This document shows, piece after piece, positions 1 to 12,034 of a stretch of 64,000 bases of DNA; the stretch's first letter is position 1; each line of letters opens with the position of its first letter. Location: assembly GCF_964199755.1 (NCBI RefSeq), contig NC_133896.1, positions 91,000,215 through 91,064,214 of the forward strand, given 5' to 3'. The DNA is from Larus michahellis (Eukaryota; Chordata; Aves; Charadriiformes; Laridae). The notes beneath the pieces are model-generated. The model was not told the DNA's origin. It searched no databases and saw only the letters and a list, made by a program, of their open reading frames with translations. A program made the translations under genes and the position numbers.

Positions 1-3000
1 GTCCTCGATGACCTTTTTTTCCTTGCAATACATCACTTCTCTTCAGCGTAACATCAGAATCCAATTTGCAAATACTTCTTGCATAAATGATTGAGACTCA
101 ACTTAGTGGAAGTAACACGACACTCTTTTGGTAGTCACAACTCTTGCATCACTGCGAGGAGCATTACTGTGGTCCATACTGTCCAACAGATAGGCGCTTT
201 GTTCATTGTGGCCTAAGTTAATCTACAGCTAGTCAAATCACAAATCTTTGTGCAAATGGAGAAATGGGAATATGTAACAAAATTCAGCCCTTATTATCCT
301 TTGTTCCAACACAGCTTTAAGCCTTCCATGTGTTTCTGCCACATTTGCCTTCGAGCCTTTTCCACACTTCCCTACTTTACATCTTTTCTCACAATAGCTA
401 CAGTTCTAGTACTCTCTCACAAACACTTTTCAGTAATTGCACTGACAGTACAGACAAACGAATGGTATGCAAATGCATGTAGTGACCTGACTAGGTTTAA
501 CTATAAGTGATCTCACAGTGGAGATATCTTTGTAAACTGACTGGACAAATTGTTCATGACAATACGCAGTTATTTATCTGTCTTTTCTATGTATCTGAAC
601 TCTTCCATCTTCATAGTTACAGCATCTAACAGCTCCCAAACTTTAAGTAACAAAGTTAATTTTACCTCTATTTTCTCTAATGAACACTATCTAGGCTTTA
701 AAATTTCATTGGGCAAAGAATTTATTGCCTTTTTGATTATAAAATGGCTATGATCATTTTAAACAAAATGTGATTTAAATTAAAGCAAGTAATAAAACCT
801 TGGCTGAAGTATTCAGTTTTAAAATGAAACTTGAGAAGACCAAAAATATTTTGGTCAATATGCCAATGGGATATGATTAGAGTTAACATGGTTTCGTGAG
901 CCAGTATCTTTTAAACACGTCCTCTTTGTCCTCTTGATTAAATACAAATTTACCACATAATTTGAAAAAATGTTACATTGATATTGCTACACCATATGGA
1001 TTTACACACGCACACTACCCAGAAATAATTTGAATGCATATATATGGATGATTTTTTCCAGACCTTGTAAACTAATCAGGACACATCTTGAAAAGTAGTT
1101 GGATGACAACCTCGTTTTAAGTGAGCATAGAATGTTTCAGGAAATGAAACGCACATCACTTTCTCAGTAAAGAGCGTGGGTCTTTGAATTAGTACGTGTT
1201 TCAGTGGTCCTGTGATGCTAAGAAAGCTGTCTTGCAAGGTCTGGCATGGAGGTGTTGTTCCTTCTCCTAAGTCATCGCAGACCATAATAACATCATATAC
1301 TGGATGTAGCAGACACTACTGTTGGTTTCCATTGGAAGAGTATGTTCCTGAGTAGCATTCTGCTGCAACAGAGTCTGTTAAATAATTCAGTAGGAAAGTT
1401 GAACTGTTATGGAGACAATCAAGTTGTTAAAACTTTTATTTATTCCAAAATTAACATCTCTCTTTGGAGAGAATGTGGATTTATTTCGCATAGGTGCTCT
1501 GTCTGTCCCTGTGCTCTGAGATATCCAGGTATAAGAAATATTTTATCCAAAATTATGACCCACACTTCAGAAAAATCTGTTTGACTGTGGTCATTAGCTG
1601 AAACTGAGTAATTCACACACTGTAGTCATGTACCTTTCCACGCAGAATTTCTTGCATCTGTCAGAGTAAGGACAGAGCACATTTGCATCTGTCAGCAATA
1701 AGCCAGGGAAGGATATCTTACATTTTCCACACTACCAATTGGATATGGAAGTCTTCTTCAGGTTGTGTGCCACAGGACAGTGTAGTGTCTGTGTATGCAT
1801 TTAAGCCTTGAAAAAGGTCTCCCTTGGAGGGGATTGCATGATGGCAGTGTGCCGTCAGAGGTGTTTATTGAATATACAGCCTGTAGAGCTTTGGGGATCT
1901 TGTGAGCTGAATACGTGAAGTATTTGCGTATACAAGAGTATGTGCTGTATACCTGCAGTTGTTTTTTCCTGCTAGCACATAAGTTTCTTTGAAGACGCCT
2001 TTATCAACTACCTAAAGTGAAGACAAAAAGTTTCCCTGTAAACTTTTTCTAACTACAGAGGCAGGAAGAGTGGTTGGGGTGTGTGTGAGGGGGAAACGTC
2101 ACAAATAATCCTTATCAACTGATTCCCTTCTTATCTCTAAGGCACAGATGCCAGCTCTGCTCTCAAGTCGACAAATTAGTGAGAGGACCTCTGGCTTTTT
2201 TCTCTGTGACAGACACTTTCTCTTCTCTATACAGTGCACTAGTTCTTCCAAATGTAACACTGATCAGCCCATTGTAAAGAATACAGTGTTGGACATGCCT
2301 TCCAGCTGTCACACATGAAAATCTTTAATGGCAATTATCTTTTAGATACCTCTTAGATTTAAATAGATGTATGATGCAAAGAAATGTGGAATTATTAAGT
2401 GCATTGATGTGCATTTGACAGATGTTTTTGCAAGCTTTTCTTATAGTTTCAAGATGGTTAGGAATCTAAGCAGATTTCAGAAAATTATTTTCTTACTATC
2501 TGTCCTGAAGTGAAATTGAATTGGGACTTTGATCTTCTATACTGCGTGAATAGTAAACTCCCCTGCAACAGTTTGTTAGGGTGAAGTTTTGCTTCATAGA
2601 TAGATATTCCAGCTTCAACCTTCCAAAAATATTTATATATCATAGACTGCACAAAAAAATGCCAGCTTTATGTAATTAAATAAATAAAGAGCATTAGAAA
2701 AGCATGATACAGCAATGTTAATGTCACCAGCCATCTTGAAAACTCATGTGGAAAGGTTATCACTTACAAAGAGACTGTACGTAGTTTTAAAAATAAACTT
2801 GTCTAACTCAAACTTTTCTACCCCAAATGGTCACTGATGGTACTACCAGTGACCAGTGGGATTTGTGGATTAAAGTAACATGAAAGAAATTTTCATATTC
2901 TCATTTATATGAAAGACAGTTTTCCAAAGGTTAGTAATAATTTTGGTAACAATCAAAAGTACAAATTTGTTTTGAAAATGTCAGAACACTGTAGCGCTGT

Positions 3001-3307
3001 GCGAGCTTGCTATTTCACTAGAGAAGTTCAGAAAACTGGAGGCAGGATAACCCGAGAGCCATAATGTTTTCCATTATGGATGGGAGGACCAACAGAAGCA
3101 TAAATTAATTTTAAACAGCCCATAATTGTAGCTGCCAGTCAGGCATCTAGCAGACTGTTCTAACTGCTCCATGGGTGACAGAGAGATCCCTCGGGGGCAA
3201 AAATGCTCTCAGAGAGTCCTAGTCACATATGCAGACAGGAACTTTTCACTACCTTTTTTTCCACCAAATTCTTGCTTTCTCATCTACCTTCAGTCCATCA
3301 GTTACGT
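1..3307. other. Intergenic, no gene seen
   Basis: AT-rich sequence with only short chance ORFs. I see no coding similarity, RNA gene or well-preserved mobile element. It may hold repeats too decayed to recognise by eye. Confidence 0.6.
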
Positions 3308-3525
3308 AGAATCACAGGATGGTTTGGGTTGGAAAAGCCTTTTTAGAGATCATCTAGTTCCAACCCTGCTGCCATGGCCAGGGGCATCTTTCAGTAGATC
3401 AGGTTGTTTAAAGCCCCATCCAGCCTGACTTGAACTCTTCCAGGGATGGGGCATCCACATATTCCCTGGGCAACCCCTTCTTCCAGGTTCTCTGGGCCAC
3501 TTGTTCAATACCTTTATTCAGGAAA
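3308..3525 (-). repeat. CR1 LINE 3' fragment
   Basis: The stretch reads GAATCACAGGATGGTTTGG followed by the typical CR1 reverse-complement text: a 'GATCATCTAGTTCCAACC' box, then 'GCCCCATCCAGCCTG' and 'GGGGCATCCACATATTCCC'. The 3' terminus lies at the low-coordinate end, so the element points to the minus strand. It is 5'-truncated, as most avian CR1 copies are, and clearly diverged. Confidence 0.85.
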
Positions 3526-5430
3526 AAAGGACAGAAAAGTGGCTGATACTTCTAACCCCTAACATCAGTCAAAAGATTTTAGGTTCAGAAGAGAGAGGAA
3601 GAAGGGGAAAGGCCAAAGGTTGCAACCACAGACTAGTGCAATGTGTGGTAGTTCAGTTACCTGGTTGAATCGGTTCAAGATGATGAGAAAAAAAGGTGGG
3701 ACAGCCTAACCTGTGTGGGTCCTTCAATCTGAAGATTCATCAATCCACCCAAAAGGAAGAGTATACTTGACTTGGAAGCCAAGCGGATGCAAGGTATGCG
3801 AATCAGGAAGTAGACAGGAAGGGTAGCCTTGATGACAGAAAAGAAAAGGGGTTGGTTTCAGCTACTAGAGAAGGGAAGTCTGAGAATGAAGATAGGAATG
3901 TAGAGAAGATAAGGCAAGAAAGCCAGGTGAAGGGGAAAGAATTAAAAGTAAGAATGGCAGGAGAAGACATTGAAGCTGAAACTACAAAACATCCACCTTA
4001 TTTGTGTGAGTTTCCCTGGGCATAATCCTGACCTACATTAATGTCTTGTATTATTTCTTATGTTACTTTAGTATCTCATTTTATTGCTTCACTGGGCACA
4101 ATCTCTAAGAATTAATAGGCTTAATTATAATATCACTTCAGGCTATTGTTAATGATTTTGTAGTTTGTTGTAGTTACTGTACTAGTGAGAACTTGATTTT
4201 TTTCTGTGCAACAGGGTAAACATTTATATTAAAAAAGATTTTTTGTAATTGTATATCTTTTTACATATTCAGACATTAACTGTGGAACCATCCCAAAACA
4301 CCCATGAGGCATTGTTTTCCATTCAGAAAAGCAAGTCCTAGCCTCTGAAACTTTTATTTAAAATGAAGGAGGGCAAGAAAGAATAAAAACATAATCCCTG
4401 AATAAGCAGACACAGTTAGCATGCCTCCTCAATAGCAGGCTGTGTGGCTGCTCAGAGGACAAAAGAGATGCTTGCCCCCATAAAATTTTTAGAAAGCTGA
4501 AAATGCAGTAGATAGATAAAAATAAAAAAATATTGTGGTTCAAGCTATAGACAGAGAAACTAAATGAAGAAATATTCAAATGAAATGTCTGAGCCCAGGA
4601 GACTGCCAGAGGGCATCTGTTAAAATTGAGCCTGTAACAACTCTGTTCTTGCTTCTTCACAGTGCACCACTCTCCAAAATACATCCTAGAAAACCATTTT
4701 CCACAGTTCTTTAAAGTACTGGCTACCTACTTTGCCTTTTACAATTGCTTACAGGCTGATTTAAAAGGATATTTGCTCTAAAATTCAGTTCTGATTCTGA
4801 AAAATCAGTAGAATGAAAAATCCCCTTTCGTATTCAACATAATCAAAAGTGGTGAATTTAATAATATAAAATCTATGTGCTGTGTTTTACTGCATTAGCC
4901 CTAAAGAAACAATCTGAGATGAGAGGCAACCTTGTGTGAGATGTGCAGTTGTTCACTAATATCTACTTACGACAAACTCAGGCTAAATTCTGTGCTTGAT
5001 GATAGTAAAATAGAACTAAGCCTTATAACTTGAATGATGGGTGCTAATATGTGAGGTGAAAAGGGCCTTGAATTTCAGAGATTATGGGACTCACAAACAG
5101 AATCAATTATATTTCAGATGTAGATTAAATTCTCCTGATGCAGACTTACTTGAGTCATGACTGTTAAAATGCAATAGTCACTTGACCAAAACTCAGAGAC
5201 TTGTGTCTCAACATGTATATTTTAAATGCAATGCCCCAACAAGAAATTACATGGAAGTATTGTGTTCACGGTTAATTAGAAACAGTGGGAATTCCATAGG
5301 CATTGGCAATGCTTTAGAAAGTGTTAGCAAGAACAGTGTTTCTCAATATTTTTTTGGATTGAAGTACATCCATGTTATTTTCCATTAGTTACAGCTGTGG
5401 ACCAGATATTGAAGTTTCATCAGTCATAAA
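3526..5430. other. Intergenic, no gene seen
   Basis: Purine-rich then AT-rich sequence. An open frame of 108 codons on the minus strand (4358-4684) has no recognisable domain and reads as low-complexity hydrophobic sequence, so I treat it as chance. Confidence 0.55.
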
Positions 5431-5750
5431 AATCATAGAATCATAGAATGGTTAGAGTTGGAAGGGACTTTAAAGATCACCTAGTTCCAACCCCCCTGCC
5501 ATGGGCAGGGACACCTTCCACTAGGTGACCTTCAAAGCCCCATCCAGCCTGGCCTTGAACACGTCCAGGTATGGGGCATCCACAACTTCCCTGGGCAACC
5601 TATTCCAGTGCCTCACCACTCTCACAGTAAAGAATTTTGTCCTAATATCTAAGCTAAATCAACCCTCTTTCAGTTTAAAACCATTACCCCCCATCAAAAT
5701 TCTTCTCTTCTGTTCAGTCCCCAAATCTGCTGTCCCCATTTGTGGTTTAG
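5431..5750 (-). repeat. CR1 LINE 3' fragment
   Basis: It begins with the CR1 terminal repeat in reverse complement (AATCATAGAATCATAGAATGG). The conserved 'GGAAGGGACTTTAAAGATCACC' type box follows, then 'CCTGGGCAACCTATTCCAGTG', and it runs into the end of the ORF2-derived part. Minus orientation, about 320 bp, moderately well preserved. Confidence 0.93.
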
Positions 5751-5779
5751 ATTGTACTTGATACGAAAGCTCTTCAAAT

Positions 5780-5995
5780 AGAATCATAGAATCACCTAGG
5801 TTGGAAGGGTCCTTTCATATCATCTAGTCCAACCATCAAGCTAACTCTAACAAAAACCATCACTAAACCGTATCTCTAAGCACTATGTCTACCTGTCTTT
5901 TAAACACCTCCAGGGATGGTGACTCCACCACTTCCCTGGGCAGTCTGTTCCAGTGCTTGATAACCCTTTCAGTGAAGAAATTTTTCCTAATACTT
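5780..5995 (-). repeat. Second CR1 LINE 3' fragment, tandem to the first
   Basis: It starts with GAATCATAGAATCACCTAGG, runs through 'CATCTAGTCCAACCATCAAG' and 'CTCCAGGGATGGTGACTCC', and stops around 'GAAATTTTTCCTAATAC'. It is a different CR1 subfamily from the copy just upstream, because the boxes differ. Two independent insertions therefore lie head to tail in the same orientation, about 30 bp apart. Confidence 0.9.
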
Positions 5996-5999
5996 TGCA

Positions 6000-6779
6000 A
6001 TATCATAAATAATGCTTGTGAAATGCAAAGAGAACTGACATATTTTTTTCAAAAAAGAAAAGTGACCTCATGTCTCCTGGGCAGAACCCTCAATTTCCTT
6101 GCCCTGTATTTCCACCAAGTTTTCATTTTATGTCTTCTCTTCTAACCCTTTTCATCCTGTTCAGTATCTCTAGTTATTGCACTGTGTTTCAGTAGTTAAG
6201 GCCTATACTTAGGATGCTGGAGATTTCAAGTTCCACTGCTAACTTTGATCCTGACATGATATGTGGTATGATTCGATGATCTGCTAACTTAGCAGTGCAT
6301 GTGTAAAAGGGAGTTGTTTCTATCTGCCCAGCAACATAGCATGTTTTGAAATTTACTCAATAATTTCCTATGTGACTATGAGGTATTATTAAGTACCAAA
6401 GACCCCAGTACACAAAGTCAAAAGACAAACTGAACACCCTAATTAGCAGCAAAAGATTTTCTCCCAGACTGATGAAATAGAAACAAATGCATTTTTAGTA
6501 GGCCTCTATGAAGTTAGATGAGTAAGCTGTGCTTTCATTCACTTCTCTTCGCAAAGGCAGGATCAGCTTTCCTTGTGACATTCCTGCAACTTCTTGCTCA
6601 AACTCTTCTAAAAAGTTTGCTGTGAGAATACATGTGACTTTTTTTTTCTCTTATAGTAAAAAGAATCTGACTTTGTCATTATGAAGCCTGTCGCTCCTTG
6701 GCCTCTCCATAACGGACATGGAGAAAAGCTTATTCCTGTATCTTCAGAGTTATTTTTTGCATATGTAAGCCCTTTTGCA
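6000..6779. other. Intergenic, no gene seen
   Basis: AT-rich sequence between CR1 pieces, with no coding or structural signal that I recognise. Confidence 0.5.
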
Positions 6780-7790
6780 GATTTCTTCTCTCTAAACTAA
6801 ACAAGGCTGGTGTTTTCTATTTTTACAAATGTTTTAAATTTTTGCAGTTCTGCAACACAACCTTAATAGTGCTACATAGAGCACTACAATGCCTTAATTT
6901 GTACAACAAAAAAAAAAATTGCTCTTTGTATCCCAGCATGCCATTTATCTTTTTTACAATTGTCTTCACAACTGTTGCTGTACCTACCAGATCCTTCTCT
7001 GCAGTTCTGTTAACTGACAGCTTCTTCCCTATCCATTATTTATGCCCATGTTTATTCATATCTATAAGCATTTGTCCACATTTTTTCAGTCTGCATCTCC
7101 AGTGTGTCAAGATAATTTTGAATTCTGAATCTGTCTTCCGAAAACTTTGCAGCCAGTCCAAGCCTGGTGTTACCTGCAGATTTAATAGTTCTCCAGTCAC
7201 TAGAAAAATAAAAGTACCCCTGAATATTGGATGCAGTATTCCAGATACTGTCCTTAGAAGTGCTGAGGGAATCACTTCCCTTAATCTACTGGCTATGCTT
7301 CTGTTAAAACAGCCCAGGCTACTGTACACTGTATACTGTGTCCTTACTGTCCCCTCCTGCCCTGTAGTGATGCTAACTTCCTGGCTCACCTTCCCTTATG
7401 GAACAGCTCCTCCTGCTGCTCCTTGACACACACATGGCAATTGTAATCTATGCTTCATTGATAATTCCCCCTCTGGTTTTACCCCATGTCGTGTAGCTTT
7501 TGAAATGGATGTACTGATAGCAGCCTCTCAATAAAGAGCATATGGGGATATGTGCTTCGTTAGTTGTCTCCATGAAGATGGGGAGTGCAGGTTCAGCTAC
7601 CGCCCATCTGATCTCCGTGATGTTCCCTGGGGAATACCGTTACAGGCCTCCAACTAGACTCTTCGCTGCTGATCACAGCCCTCCAAACTCTGCCGTTCAG
7701 CCAGTTCTCAATCCACCTCACTGTTCACTCATCTAACCCACACTTCCTCAGCTTGCCCATGAGGCTGTTATGGGAGACAGTGTCAAAAAC
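6780..7790 (-). repeat. Older, longer CR1-type LINE remnant (ORF2 end)
   Basis: Several blocks match reverse-complement CR1 text. Near 7265-7320 there is 'GGAATCACTTCCCTTAATC' and 'AACAGCCCAGGCTACTG'. Near 7690-7790 there is 'CAGTTCTCAATCCACCTCAC', 'CTTCCTCAGCTTGCCCATGAG' and 'GGGAGACAGTGTCAAAAACC', which correspond to the reverse-transcriptase part of ORF2. The spacing between blocks is loose, so this is a decayed copy or two overlapping copies. Boundaries are approximate. Confidence 0.7.
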
Positions 7791-7794
7791 CACT

Positions 7795-10190
7795 TGTACT
7801 TCCTGACACAGTAAAAATGACTGCAATAATACACAGACAGCAATATGGCGGCAAACTAACTGCATTCCTTCATCAGCAAACACTGTTGGAAGACACATAG
7901 AAAAGATTGCTGGAGGTTTGAAGAAACAAGCATCAGTACAACTTGCACAGTGTGAGAGCCTTGCTATGCAGCTGGATGAAAGTACAGATGTTTCTAACAT
8001 GTCTCAGCTTATGATATTTCCTAGATTCTGTTTTGATCATGAAATACATGAAGAACTACATTCTGTGAGCCACTAAAGGGAAGATCTACCAGAGAAGCTA
8101 TATTCGCTACAGCAAATTACTTCTTTAATAAACATGTTTTATGGAAAAACTGCAAGTGTAATGACAGGTGGAGCAGCTGCCTTTTCTAAGAAAAGGATTG
8201 CGTGGTAAGGTTACCCAGACAGCACCACACCTGAAATTCAGTCACTGCATTGTCCGTAGGCAAGCTACTGCAGCAAAGAGATGGGAGCCAGACACGCACA
8301 AAGTGCTACAGGATGTCATCGACGTGGTTAATTTAATAAAAAACAAGACCTTGAAACAGTAGAAACTCTACAATACTTCATCATGAGATGGCAAGCGACC
8401 ATGGAAATCTTTTGACCTTGGCTGGCTGCCAGGTGCCCACCAAGCCACTCTATACTGCTCCTCCGCAGCAGGAGAGGAGGAGAAGATACTGTGAAAAAGC
8501 CCATGGGTTGAGACAGGGAGATCACTTAGCAATTACCATCACAGGCAAAACAGACTCGACTGGGGGAAATTAACTTAATTTATTGCCAATCAATAACAGA
8601 GTAGGGTAGTGAGAAAGAAAGAACAAAACCAAAAACCTTTTCCCCCGACCCCCTCCTCTTCGTTTATGACTCTCCTACCTCCTCCCCTCTCCCCCCGCCC
8701 CCCCCAACCGTGCAGGAGGATGGGAAATGGGGATTGCAATCAGTTCATAGCACTTTGTCTCTGCCACTCCTTCCCACTCACAGTGTTCCCTTGTTCCAAT
8801 GTGGGCTCCCTCTCACGAAGTACAGTCCTTCAGGAACTGCTCCATCATGGATCCTCTCCACAGGGTGCGGTCCTCCAGGAACAGACTGCATCAGCATGGG
8901 TCCCCCACAGACCACAGGTCACAGGTCCTGCCAGAAAACATGCTCCAGTGTGGGCTCCTCTCCACAGGTTGCAACTCCTGCCAGGAGCCTGCTCCAGTGT
9001 GGGATCTCCACAGGCTGCAACTTCTTTCAGGGCACATCCACCTGCTGTGGCATGGGCTCTCCACAGTCTGCAGGGTGGATATCTGCTCCAGTGTGGTCCT
9101 TCCTCCATGGGCTGCAGGGGGACAACCAACATCACCATGGTCTTCTCCAGGCGCTGCAGGGGAATTCCTGCTCTGGTGCCTGGAGCGCCTCCTCCCCATC
9201 CTTCTTCACTGACCTTGGTATCTGCATAGCTGTTTCTCTCACATTTTCTCACTCCTCTCTCTCACAGCTGCTGTGCAGTGGTTTTAACCCTGTCTTAAAC
9301 ATGTCATCACAGAGGCACCGCCAGCATCACCAGTTGGCTCAGCCTTGGCCTGCGGTGCGTCCATTTTGGAGGTGACTGGAACTGGCTCTGTGTGACATGA
9401 GGGAAGCACCTGGTCTCTTCTCATAGAAGCCACCCATGCAGCCCCTCCCACTACCAAAACCTTGCCACATAAACCAAACACAGAATTACACAAACATTTG
9501 CTAGTTATCTTGTGGCAATGGGCTTAAAAGAGTTGTTGAATTTAAAGACCAGTTACACATTTTTCTTTTACAAAAAAGTGTTCTGAATTTTCTGACCTTT
9601 TTTATGACGACGAGCATCTGTCAGCAGCAGGTTACCTCGCAGTTATTTTCAAAAAAATAAACACTGAAAGTATCCCTTCAACTTGAAAGTGACATCCTAA
9701 CGGTGGGTGAGAAAGTAACTGCTTCTCAAAAGAAATTTGTGTTGTGGAGACTTTTGTGATTTTCCTGCCAAAAATGATGTGTGTCACCTACAGAAACTCT
9801 CATACATGTGCACTTACAAAATTTGAAATCAGAACTTGTTAATCTGTTTAAAAATCTTCCAAAGGAAGAGTTTCAGTGGCTTTTGAACCCATTTGTTAAA
9901 AATGCAACACCTTCTGATTAGTTTGCAAGAACAACTGATTGACATCAGGGAAGATGGGCATTTACTAGCTGAATTTCAACAGAAACTTTTGTGTAAGTGG
10001 TGGATGGGATTGACAAATGAGCATCATGATTTGGTCAGTGCAGCCAACAATATACATCTTCCATTTGGATTTATGTATGAGCCAGCAATATACTTCCATT
10101 TGGGCTTCTGTATCTGTGTGAGATATGCAATCACATTTCTCTGACTAAAAATAATTATTAATAATATTTTTAGTGTGAACAAGAAAAGGC
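7795..10190 (+). pseudogene. Decayed hAT (Charlie/ZBED-like) transposase, split by an LTR
   Basis: Two blocks of plus-strand coding relics flank a retroviral LTR. The left block (about 7835-8400) gives, in shifting frames, a segment with MQLDESTDVSNMSQL and a later HCIVRRQ...IKNKTLKQ piece. Both are typical of the catalytic core of hAT transposases of the ZBED5/Charlie type. The right block (about 9590-10160) gives pieces such as SDLFYDDEHLSAAGYLA and, near 10090, LPFGLLYLCE. The latter matches the C-terminal dimerisation region (LPF..TYLCE.GFS) of the same family. Stops and frameshifts interrupt it many times, so it is dead. A small imperfect duplication of about 35 bp (AGCCARCAATATAC... TTCCATTTGG) lies near 10040-10110. 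Terminal inverted repeats were not found. It is not a domesticated gene as far as I can see. Confidence 0.72.
8411..9496 (-). mobile_element. Solo LTR of an avian class III (ERVL-like) endogenous retrovirus
   Basis: Read on the minus strand it starts with TGTTTGTGTAATTCTGTG. It then has 'GGCAAGGTTTTGGTAG', a 'GATGACATGTTTAAGACAGGG' promoter-like stretch, and a run of degenerate units of the type 'CACACTGGAGCAG...CTGCAGCCTGTGGAGA' (about 8820-9150). A CAATAAA poly(A) signal near 8580 and a 'GAGTCTGTTTTGCCTGTGATG' / 'GGTGGGCACCTGGCAGCCAG' 3' end complete it. This text is a familiar bird LTR. No internal gag/pol follows on either side, so it is a solo LTR sitting inside the hAT relic. I could not define a clean target-site duplication; ends are accurate to perhaps 10 bp. 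Long apparent ORFs here are GC-rich LTR shadows. Confidence 0.85.
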
Positions 10191-12034
10191 ATTGTACCAT
10201 TAATAAAATAAAATAAAAATTATTTTTAAAATATTGTTAATTCATCTTTAATCCCTTTTTTCATTTCTGGTCTTGCGTGTGTTTTATAATGTACATAATA
10301 AGTGCATTATAGAAGAGGCCATGGTAATTATTTCTCATGAACTCAGAAGTGATAATTGTGCAATCCAGGGAGAGGTTTAGGCATCAGATATAAAATACAA
10401 ATATGGGCATGTAAAGTGGGACATCAGACACCAGAGTTCAAAACTGTAGTTGTAAAAACAATTCAGCTGCTGCATAACCCCAGACATGTCTGTATTTCCT
10501 AGCGTTAGGATGTCGGTATGTCGTCTGGTCTGTCACCTCTTCCTCTGCCAGTGCAACGGAAAGCATCTGGTTTCCCAGTGATCATTGAGCAGACCCAAAG
10601 GAAGAAAAGGAAAGAAAATGCCCAAATCTCTCTCAATGGAGTGAAAGAGATGTAGATACTTTCGCATTCAGCGTATTATTCACCTTGGAGTACCTTTTCA
10701 AGGTAGAGAGAGATTTCTGTTCTTCTTGGTAATGTCACCTTCAAATAATTTCTGAAATTATAAGGCCTTTTTGCCATGGGAAATGAGGCAGGGACCCTGT
10801 GTCTTTCTCTTCTACTTTATAGCAGTCAGGTCATTTAACTGAAAGTTAAATGGAAGGCTTGGACAGATCCTCTTCTGACCTATCCCCCAGACCACTCTGC
10901 TCCAGCATGGTGGGTGAATAAAAAGAGGGACAAGAAGTGGGCTGGCAGCAGTCAAATCAAAGAAACAATGCAGTAGATCAGATCCACATCATGACGTGAT
11001 GATCAGCAAGAGCAAATTGTGTGCTTGCTTCATCAATTACCTGGTAGGAGTGAGTTGCCAATCAGTGTAAACTGTACTTTTCTTTTCAGTTGGCTTTGGT
11101 GCGATTGGTCCTTAAAGGTGTAGTTAGGCTGCTGGCCACAGAACTTTAATGCTTAGGGGCTAGCTCTTCTGACGGGTCAATACATCAAAAAAACCCACCA
11201 CAGATTCAGTGGTGGGGGGAGAAGAAGGAAAATAAAAAGGCTGTAAAGCAAGTGCACTAAGGTTCCCTGATGGATGGGATGCTCTCCTTAGATAACACTA
11301 AATATTCCATTACAAGTCCATAAGTGGAGTTGAACCAAGCTCTGAATCCTTTGTTTTGTTAGGAAAAATCAAGCATATAGTAGCCAGGCTGTGAATGTCT
11401 TTTCTGCAAACTTCAGACCCACAGTGAGAACGCTGGTGAAACAGTTGCAGGAGTGAGGGAAGAATATTAACTGCTTGATGGTCAGATGTGGAAATCAGAT
11501 CAGGCTCCTCAAACATGTTTAAGAGACTTTAGGCATTTGTGTACAAAATTTAGTTCATTGTGTATTTTCTGAAAAAGTTTAGTATTTCTTGCACTTTCTG
11601 ATGTTGAAACAATCTTTCTCTCCCCCCAGATAGGGGTATGGGGCTCAATCCTAGCATGAGGGAGAATACACACATCTGAAACTCTTCTCCATCTTTACAT
11701 ACATAAATTCAGAGGGTTCTGTGCAAACTGGACTACAACATTTTTTAAAATGTGTCTGAGCCCCTTAAATGCAAATCCTTTCTCTGAATTGCAAAGACTG
11801 TAATTGAATCTTTATCCTGTTTGCATGCTTAGAGAAAGCATCTGAGCTATTAATAACCCCCCAAAAATGTAAAACAACATAATATTAAATTACTTATTAT
11901 GATACTTCTTCCTCTGAGATAAATAGGTGAGCATGTGCTGATAACAGCTAGTTGGGATTGGCATTGACCTGCAAATTTGAGGCTTTCAGAAGCCCATGAA
12001 AAGCCAAGTAAAAATTGTGATTTTTTGAGTTGCT
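10191..12034. other. Intergenic upstream of the taste receptor, nothing recognised
   Basis: AT-rich at 10.14-10.24 kb, then ordinary unique sequence. I could not identify a promoter element for the taste receptor; vertebrate TAS2R genes may have an untranslated upstream exon, which cannot be placed from sequence alone. Confidence 0.5.

Noticed and set aside
8609-9375. Overlapping long ORFs of up to 221 codons on both strands
   Set aside because: They lie wholly in a recognisable avian LTR with degenerate GC-rich units; open frames on both strands are a by-product of the repeat.
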